DNA of 34,038 nucleotides from CAYLZW01 sp964388085. GTDB lineage: Bacteria; Myxococcota; UBA727; CAYLZW01. The stretch covers positions 1 to 34,038 of the forward strand of contig CAYLZW010000028.1 of NCBI GenBank assembly GCA_964388085.1. The letters run 5' to 3'. Shown one piece after another: positions 1 to 7,655 of this stretch (positions are counted from its first letter, which is position 1; each line of letters opens with the position of its first letter). The translations under genes and the position numbers were made by a program. The notes under the pieces are model-generated. The model saw only the letters and a program-made list of their open reading frames with translations. It made no database searches and was not told the DNA's origin.

Positions 1-1
1 C

Positions 2-1549
2 GAGGCGACCGTCGTCCGGAACTACATCGACTGGATCCTCGGCCTGCCCTGGACGGACAAGACCGAAGAGAACTACGACATCGATCTCGCGGAGCACATC
101 CTCGACGAGGACCACTACGGCCTCGAGAAGGTCAAGGAGCGGATCCTCGAGTACCTCGCGGTCCAGGCGCTCGTGAAGAAGCTGAAGGGGCCCGTGCTCT
201 GCCTCGTCGGGCCGCCCGGGGTCGGCAAGACCTCCCTGGCCAAGTCGATCGCCCGCGCGACCGGCCGCGAGTTCGTCCGGCTCTCGCTCGGCGGCGTCCG
301 CGACGAGGCGGAGATCCGCGGCCACCGGCGCACGTACATCGGCGCCCTCCCCGGCCGCGTCATCCAGTCACTGCGCAAGGTCGGCTCCAACAACCCGGTC
401 TTCCTCCTCGACGAGGTCGACAAGATGTCGAGCGACTTCCGCGGCGACCCGGCCGCGGCGCTCCTCGAGGTGCTCGACCCCGAGCAGAACAGCAGCTTTC
501 GCGACCACTATCTCGAGGTCACCTTCGACCTCTCCGAGGTGCTGTTCATCACCACCGCGAACATCCTCGATCCCGTCGCGCCGCCGCTGCTCGACCGCAT
601 GGAGGTCCTCGAGATCCCCGGCTACATCGACGACGAGAAGCTGCAGATCGCCAAGAGCTACCTCGTGCCGCGTCAGCTGGAGCGCCACGGGCTCGACGAG
701 CGGCGTCACCTCTCGTTCACCGACGAGGCCATCTCCGTCATCATGCGCGGCTATACGCGCGAGGCGGGCGTGCGCAAGCTGGAGCAGCGCATCGCGGCCA
801 TCTGCCGCAAGCGCGCAAAGCAGGTCGTGGAGCACCCCGGCAGCGAGCCGCTGGTCGTCGATCCCGCCGTGGTACGCGAGCTGCTCGGCAGCGAGCGCTT
901 CAAGGCCGAGGCTGAGCTCACCGAGCGCACGCGCCTGCCAGGCGTGGCGGTGGCGGTGGCCTGGACGCCGGCGGGGGGCGAGATCCTCTTCGTCGAGGCC
1001 ACGCGCATGCCGGGCGGGAAGGGCACCTTCGTCATCACCGGCCAGGTGCGCGAGGTCATGCAGGAGTCGGCCCGCGCGGCGTTCAGCTGGGTGCGCTCCC
1101 ACGCGTCCGACTACGGGATCCATCTCGATGATTTCAAAGATGTCGATATCCACATCCACATCCCGCACGGGGCGGTCCCGAAGGACGGCCCCTCGGCAGG
1201 CGCCGTCATGGTGGCGGCGCTCGTCTCGCTGTTCACCGGCGAGCCCGTGCGTCCGAAGGTCGCCATGACCGGGGAGATCACGCTGAGCGGGCTCGTGCTG
1301 CCGGTGGGCGGCATCAAGGAGAAGGTGCTCGCGGCGCAACGCAACGGCGTCTGTGAGATGGTCCTCCCGGCCGACAACGAGCCCGATCTCATCGAGGACG
1401 TCCCCGAGCACCTGCGCGCGGGCATGCGCTTTCACTTCGTGCACACGCTGCGCGAGGCGCTCGAGCTGGCCCTGCCGCGGCACGCGAACGGAGCGCGCCG
1501 TCCCCGCCCGCCGGCGCCGCCCGGGGAGGCCAGCATCGGCGTGCAATAG
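2..1549 (+). CDS. lon: ATP-dependent protease Lon, C-terminal part (5' end outside window)
   Basis: This is the C-terminal two thirds of the cytoplasmic Lon protease, which unfolds and degrades damaged and regulatory proteins using ATP. The reading frame is open from base 2, so the gene begins before the window and its substrate-binding N-domain is missing here. Visible in order: the linker before the AAA+ module, Walker A (GPPGVGKTS, near 209-235), Walker B (FLLDEVDK, near 400-423), the sensor and lid region, then the Lon-type protease domain. The catalytic Ser-Lys dyad is present: Ser in KDGPSAG (codon at 1193) and Lys in GGIKEKV (codon at 1316). The C-terminus has a short Pro/Arg-rich extension after the domain. 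The gene converges on the minus-strand gene ending at 1586, with a hairpin between them. Identification is near certain. Confidence 0.97.
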   Translation, partial: EATVVRNYIDWILGLPWTDKTEENYDIDLAEHILDEDHYGLEKVKERILEYLAVQALVKKLKGPVLCLVGPPGVGKTSLAKSIARATGREFVRLSLGGVRDEAEIRGHRRTYIGALPGRVIQSLRKVGSNNPVFLLDEVDKMSSDFRGDPAAALLEVLDPEQNSSFRDHYLEVTFDLSEVLFITTANILDPVAPPLLDRMEVLEIPGYIDDEKLQIAKSYLVPRQLERHGLDERRHLSFTDEAISVIMRGYTREAGVRKLEQRIAAICRKRAKQVVEHPGSEPLVVDPAVVRELLGSERFKAEAELTERTRLPGVAVAVAWTPAGGEILFVEATRMPGGKGTFVITGQVREVMQESARAAFSWVRSHASDYGIHLDDFKDVDIHIHIPHGAVPKDGPSAGAVMVAALVSLFTGEPVRPKVAMTGEITLSGLVLPVGGIKEKVLAAQRNGVCEMVLPADNEPDLIEDVPEHLRAGMRFHFVHTLREALELALPRHANGARRPRPPAPPGEASIGVQ

Positions 1550-1559
1550 GGCGGGGCGA

Positions 1560-1580
1560 ATACGTTACTTCGTAAAGTAT
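1560..1580. terminator. AT-rich hairpin between convergent genes
   Basis: ATACGTTAC at 1560-1568 and GTAAAGTAT at 1572-1580 are complementary except for one pair, with a 3-nt loop. The hairpin is conspicuously AT-rich in a GC-rich setting and lies exactly in the 36-nt gap between the converging 3' ends of lon and the TrhA-type gene. No T-tract follows on either strand, so it is only a candidate bidirectional terminator. Confidence 0.35.
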
Positions 1581-1585
1581 CGGAC

Positions 1586-2302
1586 TCAGCCCGGAGCCCC
1601 GGAGCCCTCTGCCTCACGTGCTTGCACGCTCGCGCGCGGAGCCCACGCGCCGTGCGCGAAGCGGTAGATGAAGCGCCAGTGCAGGCCGACGCCGAGCAGC
1701 ACGAAGAGGTGAAAGAGCTCGTGCGGTCCGAGGACGCCCGGCCAGAGCGTCGGCCAGCGCAGGAACTCGAGCACCGCGCCCGCCGTATAGGCGACGCCGC
1801 CGAGCAGCACGGGTGAGACCAGCGAGTAGCCGTAGCGACGCCAGGCGGCATAACCCGACACGGCGCCCAGCCAGCCGAGGGAGAGGTACATGACGAGGCC
1901 GAGCCACTCGGGAAAGCCCTGGAAGAAGACGGTCTTGAGGGTGATGGACGCGACGGCGAACGACCACACGAAGGCGAGGATCCCCCAGCGCAGCCAGCCG
2001 CGGAACAGGATCGCGTGTCCCGGCGTGAACGTCCCCGCGATGAGCACGAAGATGGCGGCGTGATCGAGCCGGCGCAGCACCGCGCGCGCGGGGGTGCCGT
2101 CGGCGAGCAGGTGATAGGTGCCGCTCAAGCCGAGCTGGATCTCGACGGCGAGCACGAACACGACGAGCGAGAACACCCGGCCAGGGTGACCGCGCCCCCG
2201 CCACAGCAAGCGGGGAGCGAGCAGCAAGAACACGAGCGCGCCCCCGAGGTGCAGCCAGGAGCTGACGGGATCCTGGAAACCCAGGAGGGGCTCGGTGCTC
2301 AT
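1586..2302 (-). CDS. TrhA/hemolysin III family (PAQR-type) membrane protein
   Basis: A seven-helix inner-membrane protein of the hemolysin III/TrhA/YqfA branch of the PAQR (CREST) superfamily. Bacterial members are linked to membrane-lipid homeostasis, and a hydrolase-type metal site is expected. The conserved features are visible: HLGGALVF in helix 1, the Ser-x3-His element SGTYHLL, RRLDHAAIF with its His-Asp, GTFTP, and the C-terminal metal-binding pair in HELFHLFVLLGVGLHW. I place the start at 2302 (MSTEPLLGF) rather than the upstream ATG at 2314: TATGCT at 2309-2314 sits 7 nt before it, and that hexamer overlaps the upstream ATG. This gives 238 residues, normal for the family. It may be transcribed alone although an exported-protein gene lies 57 nt upstream on the same strand. 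Confidence 0.9.
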   Translation of the reverse strand: MSTEPLLGFQDPVSSWLHLGGALVFLLLAPRLLWRGRGHPGRVFSLVVFVLAVEIQLGLSGTYHLLADGTPARAVLRRLDHAAIFVLIAGTFTPGHAILFRGWLRWGILAFVWSFAVASITLKTVFFQGFPEWLGLVMYLSLGWLGAVSGYAAWRRYGYSLVSPVLLGGVAYTAGAVLEFLRWPTLWPGVLGPHELFHLFVLLGVGLHWRFIYRFAHGAWAPRASVQAREAEGSGAPG

Positions 2303-2308
2303 GCGGCC

Positions 2309-2314
2309 GAGCAT
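2309..2314 (-). promoter_or_regulatory. TATGCT -10-like hexamer, leaderless arrangement
   Basis: On the minus strand TATGCT is followed by 7 nt and then the ATG at 2302. There is no Shine-Dalgarno in between. It fits the TANNNT spacing seen before several other genes in this window and supports a leaderless transcript for the TrhA-type gene. Confidence 0.45.
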
Positions 2315-2359
2315 ACGCGCCGGGAGCGTCCCCGGTGCGCTCCGGCGCGGGGGACGCGC

Positions 2360-2674
2360 TCAGCGCGCCTCGTCGTCGAGCTGCGCGGGCGGGGGCAGCG
2401 GCCCCGGGGGCGGTACGGGGATGGGATCGTCATCGGGCAGCGGGATGGGGTCCGGACCCGCCTCGAGCCATGGTTCGAGGCCGGCGTCGAACAGCGCCTC
2501 GACGCCCGCGTCGTCACCGTCGTCCGGCCCGGCGTCGCTCCAGACGTCGAGGTCGTCGTCGAGAGATCCGTCGAGCTGCCCCGCGTCGAGCTCCACCGAG
2601 GGCGACGGGCGCGCGAGCAGGAGCGAGAACACGGCGGCGGCGGTGCAGATCAACAACAGCATTGCTCTCTTCAT
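2360..2674 (-). CDS. Small exported Asp/Pro-rich protein, unknown function
   Basis: A 104-residue protein I do not recognise. Residues 1-22 form a signal peptide or membrane anchor (two basic residues, then a hydrophobic stretch rich in Leu and Ala). The rest is low-complexity and very acidic: repeated Asp-Ala-Gly and Asp-Asp segments around residues 30-70, then a Pro-rich tail near 75-98. No cysteine follows the hydrophobic segment in lipobox context. GGAGG precedes the ATG by 4 nt (plus-strand complement at 2679-2683), which supports the gene being real. Asp-Ala-Gly-rich exported proteins of this kind are frequent in Myxococcota. It is probably periplasmic or surface-exposed and intrinsically disordered. 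It diverges from the M50 protease gene. Confidence 0.6.
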   Translation of the reverse strand: MKRAMLLLICTAAAVFSLLLARPSPSVELDAGQLDGSLDDDLDVWSDAGPDDGDDAGVEALFDAGLEPWLEAGPDPIPLPDDDPIPVPPPGPLPPPAQLDDEAR

Positions 2675-2877
2675 GCGTCCTCCGGGACGGCCATTCCGGC
2701 GTCAAGCGCCGTACCAGCCCCGTCGAGGACGTCAGCCCATCGCCCGTGCGCGCCGCAGTTTCGCGACAACGGGGCGCATCGCCGCGAGGGGGTGAGGGGG
2801 TGGGGCCAGCGTCAGGCGACGTCGTCGGTGTGAAGATTGCTTGGATGCACCGTTGGGCAGCGCACGCGGGAGTCGTC

Positions 2878-4131
2878 ATGCGAGGGATGGGATTTCGTCT
2901 GGGCCGCGCGTTCGGCGTAGAGCTGACCGTCGACTGGAGCCTCTTGATCATCTTCACCTTGGTGCTCGTGAACCTCGCCCTGGGGCTTTTCCCCGCGTGG
3001 CATCCGGAGTGGGGCGCGGCGCTGACGTGGCTGGTGGCGGCGTGCGCGGCGGTGCTGTTCTTCGGCTCCGTCCTCGTGCACGAGCTGTCCCACGCGCTCA
3101 TGGCGAGGCGTCACGACGTGCCCGTGCGGCGCATCACGCTGTTCCTCTTCGGCGGCGTCGCCCACATGGACGAGGAGCCACGCAGCCCGCGCGCCGAGCT
3201 GCTCATCGCCGTGGTCGGGCCGCTCACCAGCGTCCTCATCGGCGCGGTGTCCCTCGGCCTCGGCGGCTTGCTCGCGAGCCGCGCGCTCGTTGGGCTCGTC
3301 ATCGAGGACGCGAGTGACGTCGTCGCGTTCGCCGCGCGCATCGGCCCCGTCGCGACGCTGTGCCTCTGGCTCGGCCAGGTGAACCTGCTGCTCGGCGTGT
3401 TCAACCTCATCCCCGGCTTCCCGCTCGACGGTGGGCGCGTGCTGCGCGCCGCGCTCTGGCAGGGGACGAGGGACCTCCGCAAGGCGACGCGCTGGGCGTC
3501 GAACGTCGGGCGCGGCTTCTCCTGGCTGCTGATGGGCCTCGGCGCCGTGTCGCTGTTCCAGGGAGCCTTCGGTCAGGGGATCTGGCTCATCCTCATCGGC
3601 TGGTTCCTGAACAACGCCGCGACCATGAGCTACCAGCAGCTGGTCACCCGGCAGGCGCTCGAGGACGCGACCGCGCGCGACGTCATGACCCGCGCGCTGA
3701 CGCCGGTGTCGCCCGACGTCAGCATCGACGAGCTCGTGCGCGACTACTTCATGACGAGCGAGCAGCGCGCCTTTCCCGTGCTCTCTGACGGCGCCTTCGA
3801 GGGGCTCGTCTGCCTGGAAGACGTCCGCCGCGCCCCTCGTGAGCGCTGGTCCGACACTCGCGCAAGCGAGGTGATGACGCCGAGAGAGCGCCTCGTCACC
3901 ATCGCGCCCGACGACGAGGCGGAGCGCGCGCTCAAGCTGCTCGGCCAGAGCGACGTGGACCAGCTCCCCGTGCTCGAGGGCGACCGGCTGCTGGGGCTCG
4001 TGCAGCGACGAGGGCTCATGCGCTGGCTCGCGCTGCATGGCGATGAGGGCCAGCGTGACGTCACTGGATGGGGCGTGGGGGGATCATCTCGCGCAGACGC
4101 TCGATCAGCTCCGTCGTCGGCAGGTACTTGA
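2878..4131 (+). CDS. Site-2-type metalloprotease (M50) with C-terminal CBS domains
   Basis: An intramembrane zinc protease of the M50B/SpoIVFB-like group, which typically cleaves membrane-bound regulators within the bilayer. The 417-residue protein has about six membrane segments. HELSH at residues 68-72 is the HExxH zinc and catalytic site, and the third ligand lies in the NLIPGFPLDGGRV motif (Asp184). Two CBS motifs follow (about residues 255-310 and 325-385, each opening with a D/EVMT sequence), giving a cytoplasmic domain that probably senses an adenine nucleotide. The open frame extends far upstream, but I choose the ATG at 2878 because GGGAG lies 5 nt before it and the protein then begins like its family (GFRLGRAFGVELTVDWS). 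The last 71 bp overlap the convergent gene ending at 4061, so the final 25 or so residues after the CBS domains may be dispensable. Confidence 0.92.
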   Translation: MRGMGFRLGRAFGVELTVDWSLLIIFTLVLVNLALGLFPAWHPEWGAALTWLVAACAAVLFFGSVLVHELSHALMARRHDVPVRRITLFLFGGVAHMDEEPRSPRAELLIAVVGPLTSVLIGAVSLGLGGLLASRALVGLVIEDASDVVAFAARIGPVATLCLWLGQVNLLLGVFNLIPGFPLDGGRVLRAALWQGTRDLRKATRWASNVGRGFSWLLMGLGAVSLFQGAFGQGIWLILIGWFLNNAATMSYQQLVTRQALEDATARDVMTRALTPVSPDVSIDELVRDYFMTSEQRAFPVLSDGAFEGLVCLEDVRRAPRERWSDTRASEVMTPRERLVTIAPDDEAERALKLLGQSDVDQLPVLEGDRLLGLVQRRGLMRWLALHGDEGQRDVTGWGVGGSSRADARSAPSSAGT

Positions 4132-4516
4132 GGTCCGTCGGCTCCTCCTGGATGACGCGCTCACCGGCGCGCTTCGAGAGCTGCTTGCGGAGCCTGCCGA
4201 GCAGGTCCGGAGACGTGAACAGCGAGATGGTGGAGCAGCGGCCGTCATCGACGGCACCCTCGATGTACTGCGCGAGCGAACGGGCGAAGTTCTCCTCCGC
4301 GACCTCCACGGGGTCGCTCTGCGGGGCGGCCGACGGTTGGAACCCCGCCGTATTCGCCCGGGTCCCCATTCGATCGGACGCCAGCTCGGAGGTGAGCCGT
4401 CGTCCGTCGGGGTTGGCCAGCTCTTCCACGAGCGTTGGTGCGTCGACCTGCCTCGGCTGTTCGAAGATCCTCGCGGCCGCGGCGTTCGCGACGACGATGA
4501 GGTGCGGCTTCGCCAT
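4061..4516 (-). CDS. Host attachment family protein (PF10116-like)
   Basis: A 151-residue cytoplasmic protein resembling the 'protein required for attachment to host cells' family. The name comes from plant-associated bacteria, but the fold is widespread in free-living species and resembles archaeal release factor/eRF1 domain 2-like folds. Supporting features: the N-terminal strand LIVVANAAAARIFE, an LVEELANPDGR segment after it, the EENFARSLAQYIE helix, and ISLFTSPDLLGRLRKQL near residue 105. I choose the second ATG (4516, MAKPHL) because AAAGGAGG directly abuts the first ATG at 4522 but is 7 nt from the second. The 3' end overlaps the M50 protease gene by 71 bp on the opposite strand. Its role here is unknown; attachment to a host is not implied. 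Confidence 0.8.
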   Translation of the reverse strand: MAKPHLIVVANAAAARIFEQPRQVDAPTLVEELANPDGRRLTSELASDRMGTRANTAGFQPSAAPQSDPVEVAEENFARSLAQYIEGAVDDGRCSTISLFTSPDLLGRLRKQLSKRAGERVIQEEPTDLKYLPTTELIERLREMIPPRPIQ

Positions 4517-4645
4517 GAACATGCCTCCTTTCGTCCACGAACGACGGCAGGCGACGCAGGACGTCGCGCCGCGAGCGCCGCAGCGCGGACGCTATTGCCT
4601 GCACGAGGTGCAAGGCACGCGCCGGGCTCATGCGCCGCGGCCACC

Positions 4646-4654
4646 TGCTATACA
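4646..4654 (+). promoter_or_regulatory. Extended -10 promoter element of argF
   Basis: TGCTATACA is an extended -10 (TG, one base, then TATACA at 4649-4654). Transcription would begin near 4661, leaving a leader of about 40 nt containing GGAG 6 nt before the GTG at 4701. I see no clear -35 hexamer, which is typical when an extended -10 is used. Confidence 0.5.
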
Positions 4655-4700
4655 GGCATCTCCTCTCGCGCCGCCGTGCCGGAGGACCGCGGAGCGCCTT

Positions 4701-5618
4701 GTGAAGCACCTCCTGTCTCTCGCCGACTGCAGCTCCGACGAGGTGCGCGGGCTCTTGGCGCTGGCGGCCTCGGTCAAGCGAGAGCCGGCTCGTTACCGGC
4801 GGGCCCTGGACGGCAAAAAGCTCGCCCTCATCTTCATGAAGCCGTCGACGAGGACGCGCGTGTCCTTCGAGGCCGGCATGCTCGATCTCGGCGGGCACGC
4901 GCTCGTCCTCTCGGCCCGCGACCTTCAGCTCGGGAGAGGCGAGACGGTGCGTGACATGGCCGGGGTGCTCGGCCGCTTCGTCGACGGCATCATGGCGCGC
5001 GTGTTCGGGCAGGCCGACCTCGAGGAGCTGACGGCGGGTGGCGTGCCCGTCATCAACGGTCTCTCGGACGCGCTGCATCCCTGTCAGGCGCTCGCCGATA
5101 TGCTGACGCTCGAGGAGAAGAGGGGCCGGCTCGACGGCGTTACGCTCGCCTACGTCGGTGACGGGAACAACGTCGTTCACTCGTTGGTCAACGCGAGCGC
5201 GCACCTCGGCGTACGGCTGCGCATCGCGACGCCGGAGGGGTACGAGCCCGACGCGAAGGTGGTTGAGGCGGCGCGAGCGGGCGGGGCCGACGTCGAGGTC
5301 ATGCGCGATCCTCACGCCGCGGTCGAGGGAGCGGACGCGGTCTATACCGATGTGTGGGCGTCCATGGGACAGGAGCAAGAGCACGCCGAGCGGGCGCGCG
5401 CCTTCGCCCCCTATCGCGTCGACGCGGCGCTGTTCGCGCGCGCCAGAGGTGACGCCATCTTCATGCACTGTCTGCCGGCGCATCGTGGGGAGGAGGTCAC
5501 GGACGACGTGGTGGACCACGCCCGCTCCTGCGTGCTCGACGAGGCCGAGAACCGCCTGCATGTGCAGAAGGCGGTGCTGCTGCACCTGCTCGGCTGTGCG
5601 GCGCTGCCACCGGCCTGA
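4701..5618 (+). CDS. argF: Ornithine carbamoyltransferase
   Basis: Cytoplasmic trimeric enzyme joining carbamoyl phosphate and ornithine to make citrulline in arginine biosynthesis. The 305 residues match the family length. The carbamoyl-phosphate loop STRTR is at residues 49-53, the HPCQALADM element is in the middle, the ornithine-side DVWASMGQE element is near residue 220, and HCLPAHRGEEV, with the active-site Cys257, is near the C-terminus. The SMG loop distinguishes ornithine from aspartate carbamoyltransferases. The start is GTG at 4701 (VKHLLSLADCS), supported by GGAG 6 nt upstream and an extended -10 at 4646; the longer open frame upstream overlaps the divergent gene and is not coding. 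No other arginine gene lies next to it here. An inverted repeat spans its stop codon. Confidence 0.96.
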   Translation: MKHLLSLADCSSDEVRGLLALAASVKREPARYRRALDGKKLALIFMKPSTRTRVSFEAGMLDLGGHALVLSARDLQLGRGETVRDMAGVLGRFVDGIMARVFGQADLEELTAGGVPVINGLSDALHPCQALADMLTLEEKRGRLDGVTLAYVGDGNNVVHSLVNASAHLGVRLRIATPEGYEPDAKVVEAARAGGADVEVMRDPHAAVEGADAVYTDVWASMGQEQEHAERARAFAPYRVDAALFARARGDAIFMHCLPAHRGEEVTDDVVDHARSCVLDEAENRLHVQKAVLLHLLGCAALPPA

Positions 5619-5650
5619 CGGACCAGGTGGCCTAACGGACCCGGTGGCAG
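5604..5650. terminator. Inverted repeat spanning two convergent stop codons
   Basis: CTGCCACCGG at 5604-5613 and CCGGTGGCAG at 5641-5650 are perfect 10-bp inverted copies with a 27-nt loop. The stop codons of argF (5616-5618) and the convergent gene (5632-5634) both lie in the loop. The loop also holds near-direct copies of ACGGACC-GGTGGC. It would form the same hairpin in either transcript, so it may act as a shared terminator; no T-tract is evident. Confidence 0.4.
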
Positions 5651-6024
5651 TCGCTCGACAGCGACTCATCGACCTCGACGGTGACCTCGACGCTGCAGCG
5701 CCGCCAGCTCGCGTCGGGTGAGGCGTCGAGCGAGAAGGTCACGCCGCTGTCGCAAGCGATCCGCGGGGCGCCGGCCGGGGTGGCAGGTTGCGCGGCACAG
5801 TGACCGCCGTGCGTCCACACCGCCCAGACGCGGGAGCGGTCGACGTCGTAGGGGTCGGGACAGGAGAGCACGCTGATGCCGACCTCGGGGACGGGCTCGA
5901 GCCCGCAGCTCACCCCCTCGTCCGCGGCGCTGGTAGCGTCGTCCAGGACGGCGAGGCCCGACACCGTCAGCGCGATCGTGCCGAGGGATAGGGCGAGGGC
6001 GGTGAAGAAGCGCTGCTCGAACAT
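5632..6024 (-). CDS. Exported six-cysteine protein, unknown function
   Basis: A 130-residue protein not recognised as a known family. Residues 1-30 form a signal peptide or N-terminal anchor (FFTALALSLGTIALTVSGLAV). The exported part has exactly six cysteines (in contexts VSCG, LSCP, GHCAA, IACD, RRCS, SDCH), which suggests up to three disulfides in an extracytoplasmic domain rich in beta-strand-like stretches such as CSVEVTVEV. The ATG at 6024 is chosen over one at 6072 because GGAGG lies 4 nt before it and the signal peptide then starts at residue 1. It converges on argF. Because the cysteine count is even and evenly spread, a compact disulfide-stabilised periplasmic or secreted domain is a reasonable guess, no more. 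Confidence 0.65.
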   Translation of the reverse strand: MFEQRFFTALALSLGTIALTVSGLAVLDDATSAADEGVSCGLEPVPEVGISVLSCPDPYDVDRSRVWAVWTHGGHCAAQPATPAGAPRIACDSGVTFSLDASPDASWRRCSVEVTVEVDESLSSDCHRVR

Positions 6025-6376
6025 TGGGCCTCCACGTCGCGTCTCACCACGAGCCTTTGTTCCCTCGGACAAGTCATCGCGACTGTGTGGGCTCGTTCAA
6101 GCCACGCGCCAGCAGGCAGCCGCTCGAGCGCCGCTCCGTGCGCAGCCGTGCGCCTTCTGACCGTTGCGCCGCGCACCGCCGCGCGCCCAGCGGGGCATCA
6201 CGCCACGTCCCCGTGCTCCCGCGCAAACGTTGCTCTTGCGCTGCTCCCCGCGGTCTGTTGTTCGCCAGCGCGGTCGTGGTCGGCGATGCTCGCGCCCACA
6301 AAATCGCAGTACAGCGAGTTCAGGCTTGACGTAGCGGCTCCACCGACGAGAAATGGAGCAAGCCGAAAGGAGCGGA
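6025..6376. other. 352-base gap between divergent genes
   Basis: No credible gene: open frames here have no ribosome-binding site and no recognisable protein. It should carry the promoters of both flanking genes. The only local structure I see is a dyad, GCGCAA at 6221-6226 and TTGCGC at 6236-6241 with a 9-nt spacer, which could be an operator or chance in GC-rich DNA. No convincing -35/-10 pair was found. Confidence 0.4.
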
Positions 6377-6829
6377 ATGGGTGGTCGAGAACGGACGTCG
6401 GGTGCAGCCGCCGAGGCGAGCGACGAAGACCCAGCGGAGGAGGAGCAACGCTCGGCGAGCGCGGCGCTGCACCTGCTCATCGCGGACGACGACGATGACT
6501 TTCGCATCGCGGCGGCAGAGCTGCTGCGTCTCGAGGGCTTCGACGTCACCGAGCTGAAGGATGGTCAGGCTGCCTTCGATCACGCGCTCGCGGAGCGCTT
6601 CGACGTGGTGCTCCTCGACCACCGCATGCCCGGCATCATGGGAGGCGACGTCTACGGCCGCCTCCGCCGCCTGCGCCCCGATCTCCCCGTCGTGCTGATG
6701 ACGGCCGCCATGGATCCCCAAGGCCTCGCGCGTCAGGTCGGAGCGCCGCTCGTGCTGAACAAGCCGTTCGACGTCGATGAGCTCATGGAGGCCGTCGATC
6801 TCGCGCGTCGCACGGCGACGAGGTCCTGA
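6377..6829 (+). CDS. Receiver-only response regulator
   Basis: A single CheY-like receiver domain of a two-component system, with no output domain. Of its 150 residues, about 30 form a low-complexity acidic Ala/Glu-rich N-terminal extension and the rest is the receiver. The acidic metal-binding cluster is IADDDDDF (from Asp37), the phospho-acceptor is Asp81 in VVLLDHRMPG, the switch Thr is in VVLMTAA, and the conserved Lys129 is in LNKPFD. The ATG at 6377 has AAAGGAG 4-5 nt upstream; an in-frame ATG at 6353 lies before that site and is less likely. It is close to two sensor kinases (from 7656 and 9680), so it may carry phosphate from one of them to a distant partner or act by protein-protein contact. 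Which kinase it serves is unknown. Confidence 0.92.
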   Translation: MGGRERTSGAAAEASDEDPAEEEQRSASAALHLLIADDDDDFRIAAAELLRLEGFDVTELKDGQAAFDHALAERFDVVLLDHRMPGIMGGDVYGRLRRLRPDLPVVLMTAAMDPQGLARQVGAPLVLNKPFDVDELMEAVDLARRTATRS

Positions 6830-6863
6830 GGCTCGAGGCTGCTGAGGCTCAAGGCTCCTGAGC

Positions 6864-7481
6864 TCAAGCGTCGTCGAGGCGCCGGATGACGCGAGCCGGT
6901 GCGCCGGCCGCGACGCAGTGGGGAGGCAGCGAGCGAGTGACGACGCTGCCGGCGCCCACCGTCGTGCCGCGACCGATGGTGACGCCCTTCAACACGAGCG
7001 TCTGTGCCCCGAGCCAGACCCCTTCCTCCAACACCACGGGCTCCGAGTCTGGACAGTCGCTGTGGTTGTCGACGGCGTGTTGGTCGTTGTCCATGATGTG
7101 CACGTACTGACCGAGATGGCAGCGCGGCCCGATGAAGACCTTGCGGCGAGACTCGATGCACACCCCGAAGTTCAGGTAGCTGTGCGCGCCGATGGCGAGC
7201 TCGGCGCCCTTGTGCACGAGCAGGGAGATGGGTGTCACGGTGGACTCGAGCAGGCACCACTCATCGATGCGCAGGTCGCCGCGGTTGCGCACATAGACCC
7301 GTCCACGCACGCGCGTACACGGTCCGACAGCGCCGCAGCGGCGCAGCTCCCAGCGGGCGTTGGCGAGGTCACCGCTGGTCGCGAGCAGATCGGAGAATGC
7401 ACGGCGGCTCAAGATTGCGTGCAGGCGGTCGCGCTGTCGTCGAGCAAGCATCAGCAACTGGCTGGATGACATTGGAGTCAT
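6864..7481 (-). CDS. Hexapeptide-repeat acyltransferase (LbetaH/CoA-dependent type)
   Basis: A 205-residue left-handed beta-helix acyltransferase of the maltose/galactoside O-acetyltransferase-like group, which acetylates sugars, polysaccharide precursors or antibiotics using acetyl-CoA. Residues about 50-190 show the [LIV]-G-x4 hexapeptide pattern (for example LAIGAH, VFIGPRCHLGQY, VWLGAQTLVLKGVTIGRGTTVGA in consecutive turns). The probable catalytic His lies in the loop MDNDQHAVDNHSD. The end VTRSLPPHCVAAGAPARVIRR is typical of this family. Residues 1-35 form a basic helical extension. AGGAGG precedes the ATG by 4 nt. It stands among signalling genes rather than polysaccharide genes, so the acceptor cannot be guessed. 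Confidence 0.88.
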   Translation of the reverse strand: MTPMSSSQLLMLARRQRDRLHAILSRRAFSDLLATSGDLANARWELRRCGAVGPCTRVRGRVYVRNRGDLRIDEWCLLESTVTPISLLVHKGAELAIGAHSYLNFGVCIESRRKVFIGPRCHLGQYVHIMDNDQHAVDNHSDCPDSEPVVLEEGVWLGAQTLVLKGVTIGRGTTVGAGSVVTRSLPPHCVAAGAPARVIRRLDDA

Positions 7482-7655
7482 GCGCCTCCTCTCGAGATCG
7501 GCGTACGGTCTCGAGCCTGACCTTCAGCATGCAAATCTGGCGCGCCGTGGTGCGTCGCCGCGGTCGCATCTGCGCCGCGGATTCGCGGCCGTGGCCGATC
7601 GAATGGGGCCGATTGGCGTCGCCGGGATCGAGGCAGCGATGCGTGCGTCCCTGCG

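Noticed and set aside
2335..2877. The N-terminal extension of the M50 frame
   Set aside because: Arg/Ala-rich sequence antisense to the exported Asp-rich gene; the site-2 protease family starts at about 2878.
5619..5650. Direct repeats ACGGACC..GGTGGC as an attachment site
   Set aside because: They are short, imperfect and part of the terminator-like inverted repeat; there is no integrase or tRNA gene nearby.
4245..5669. A 474-residue minus-strand frame opposite argF
   Set aside because: ArgF motifs are strong on the plus strand; the minus-strand frame is Arg/His/Val-rich without any domain.
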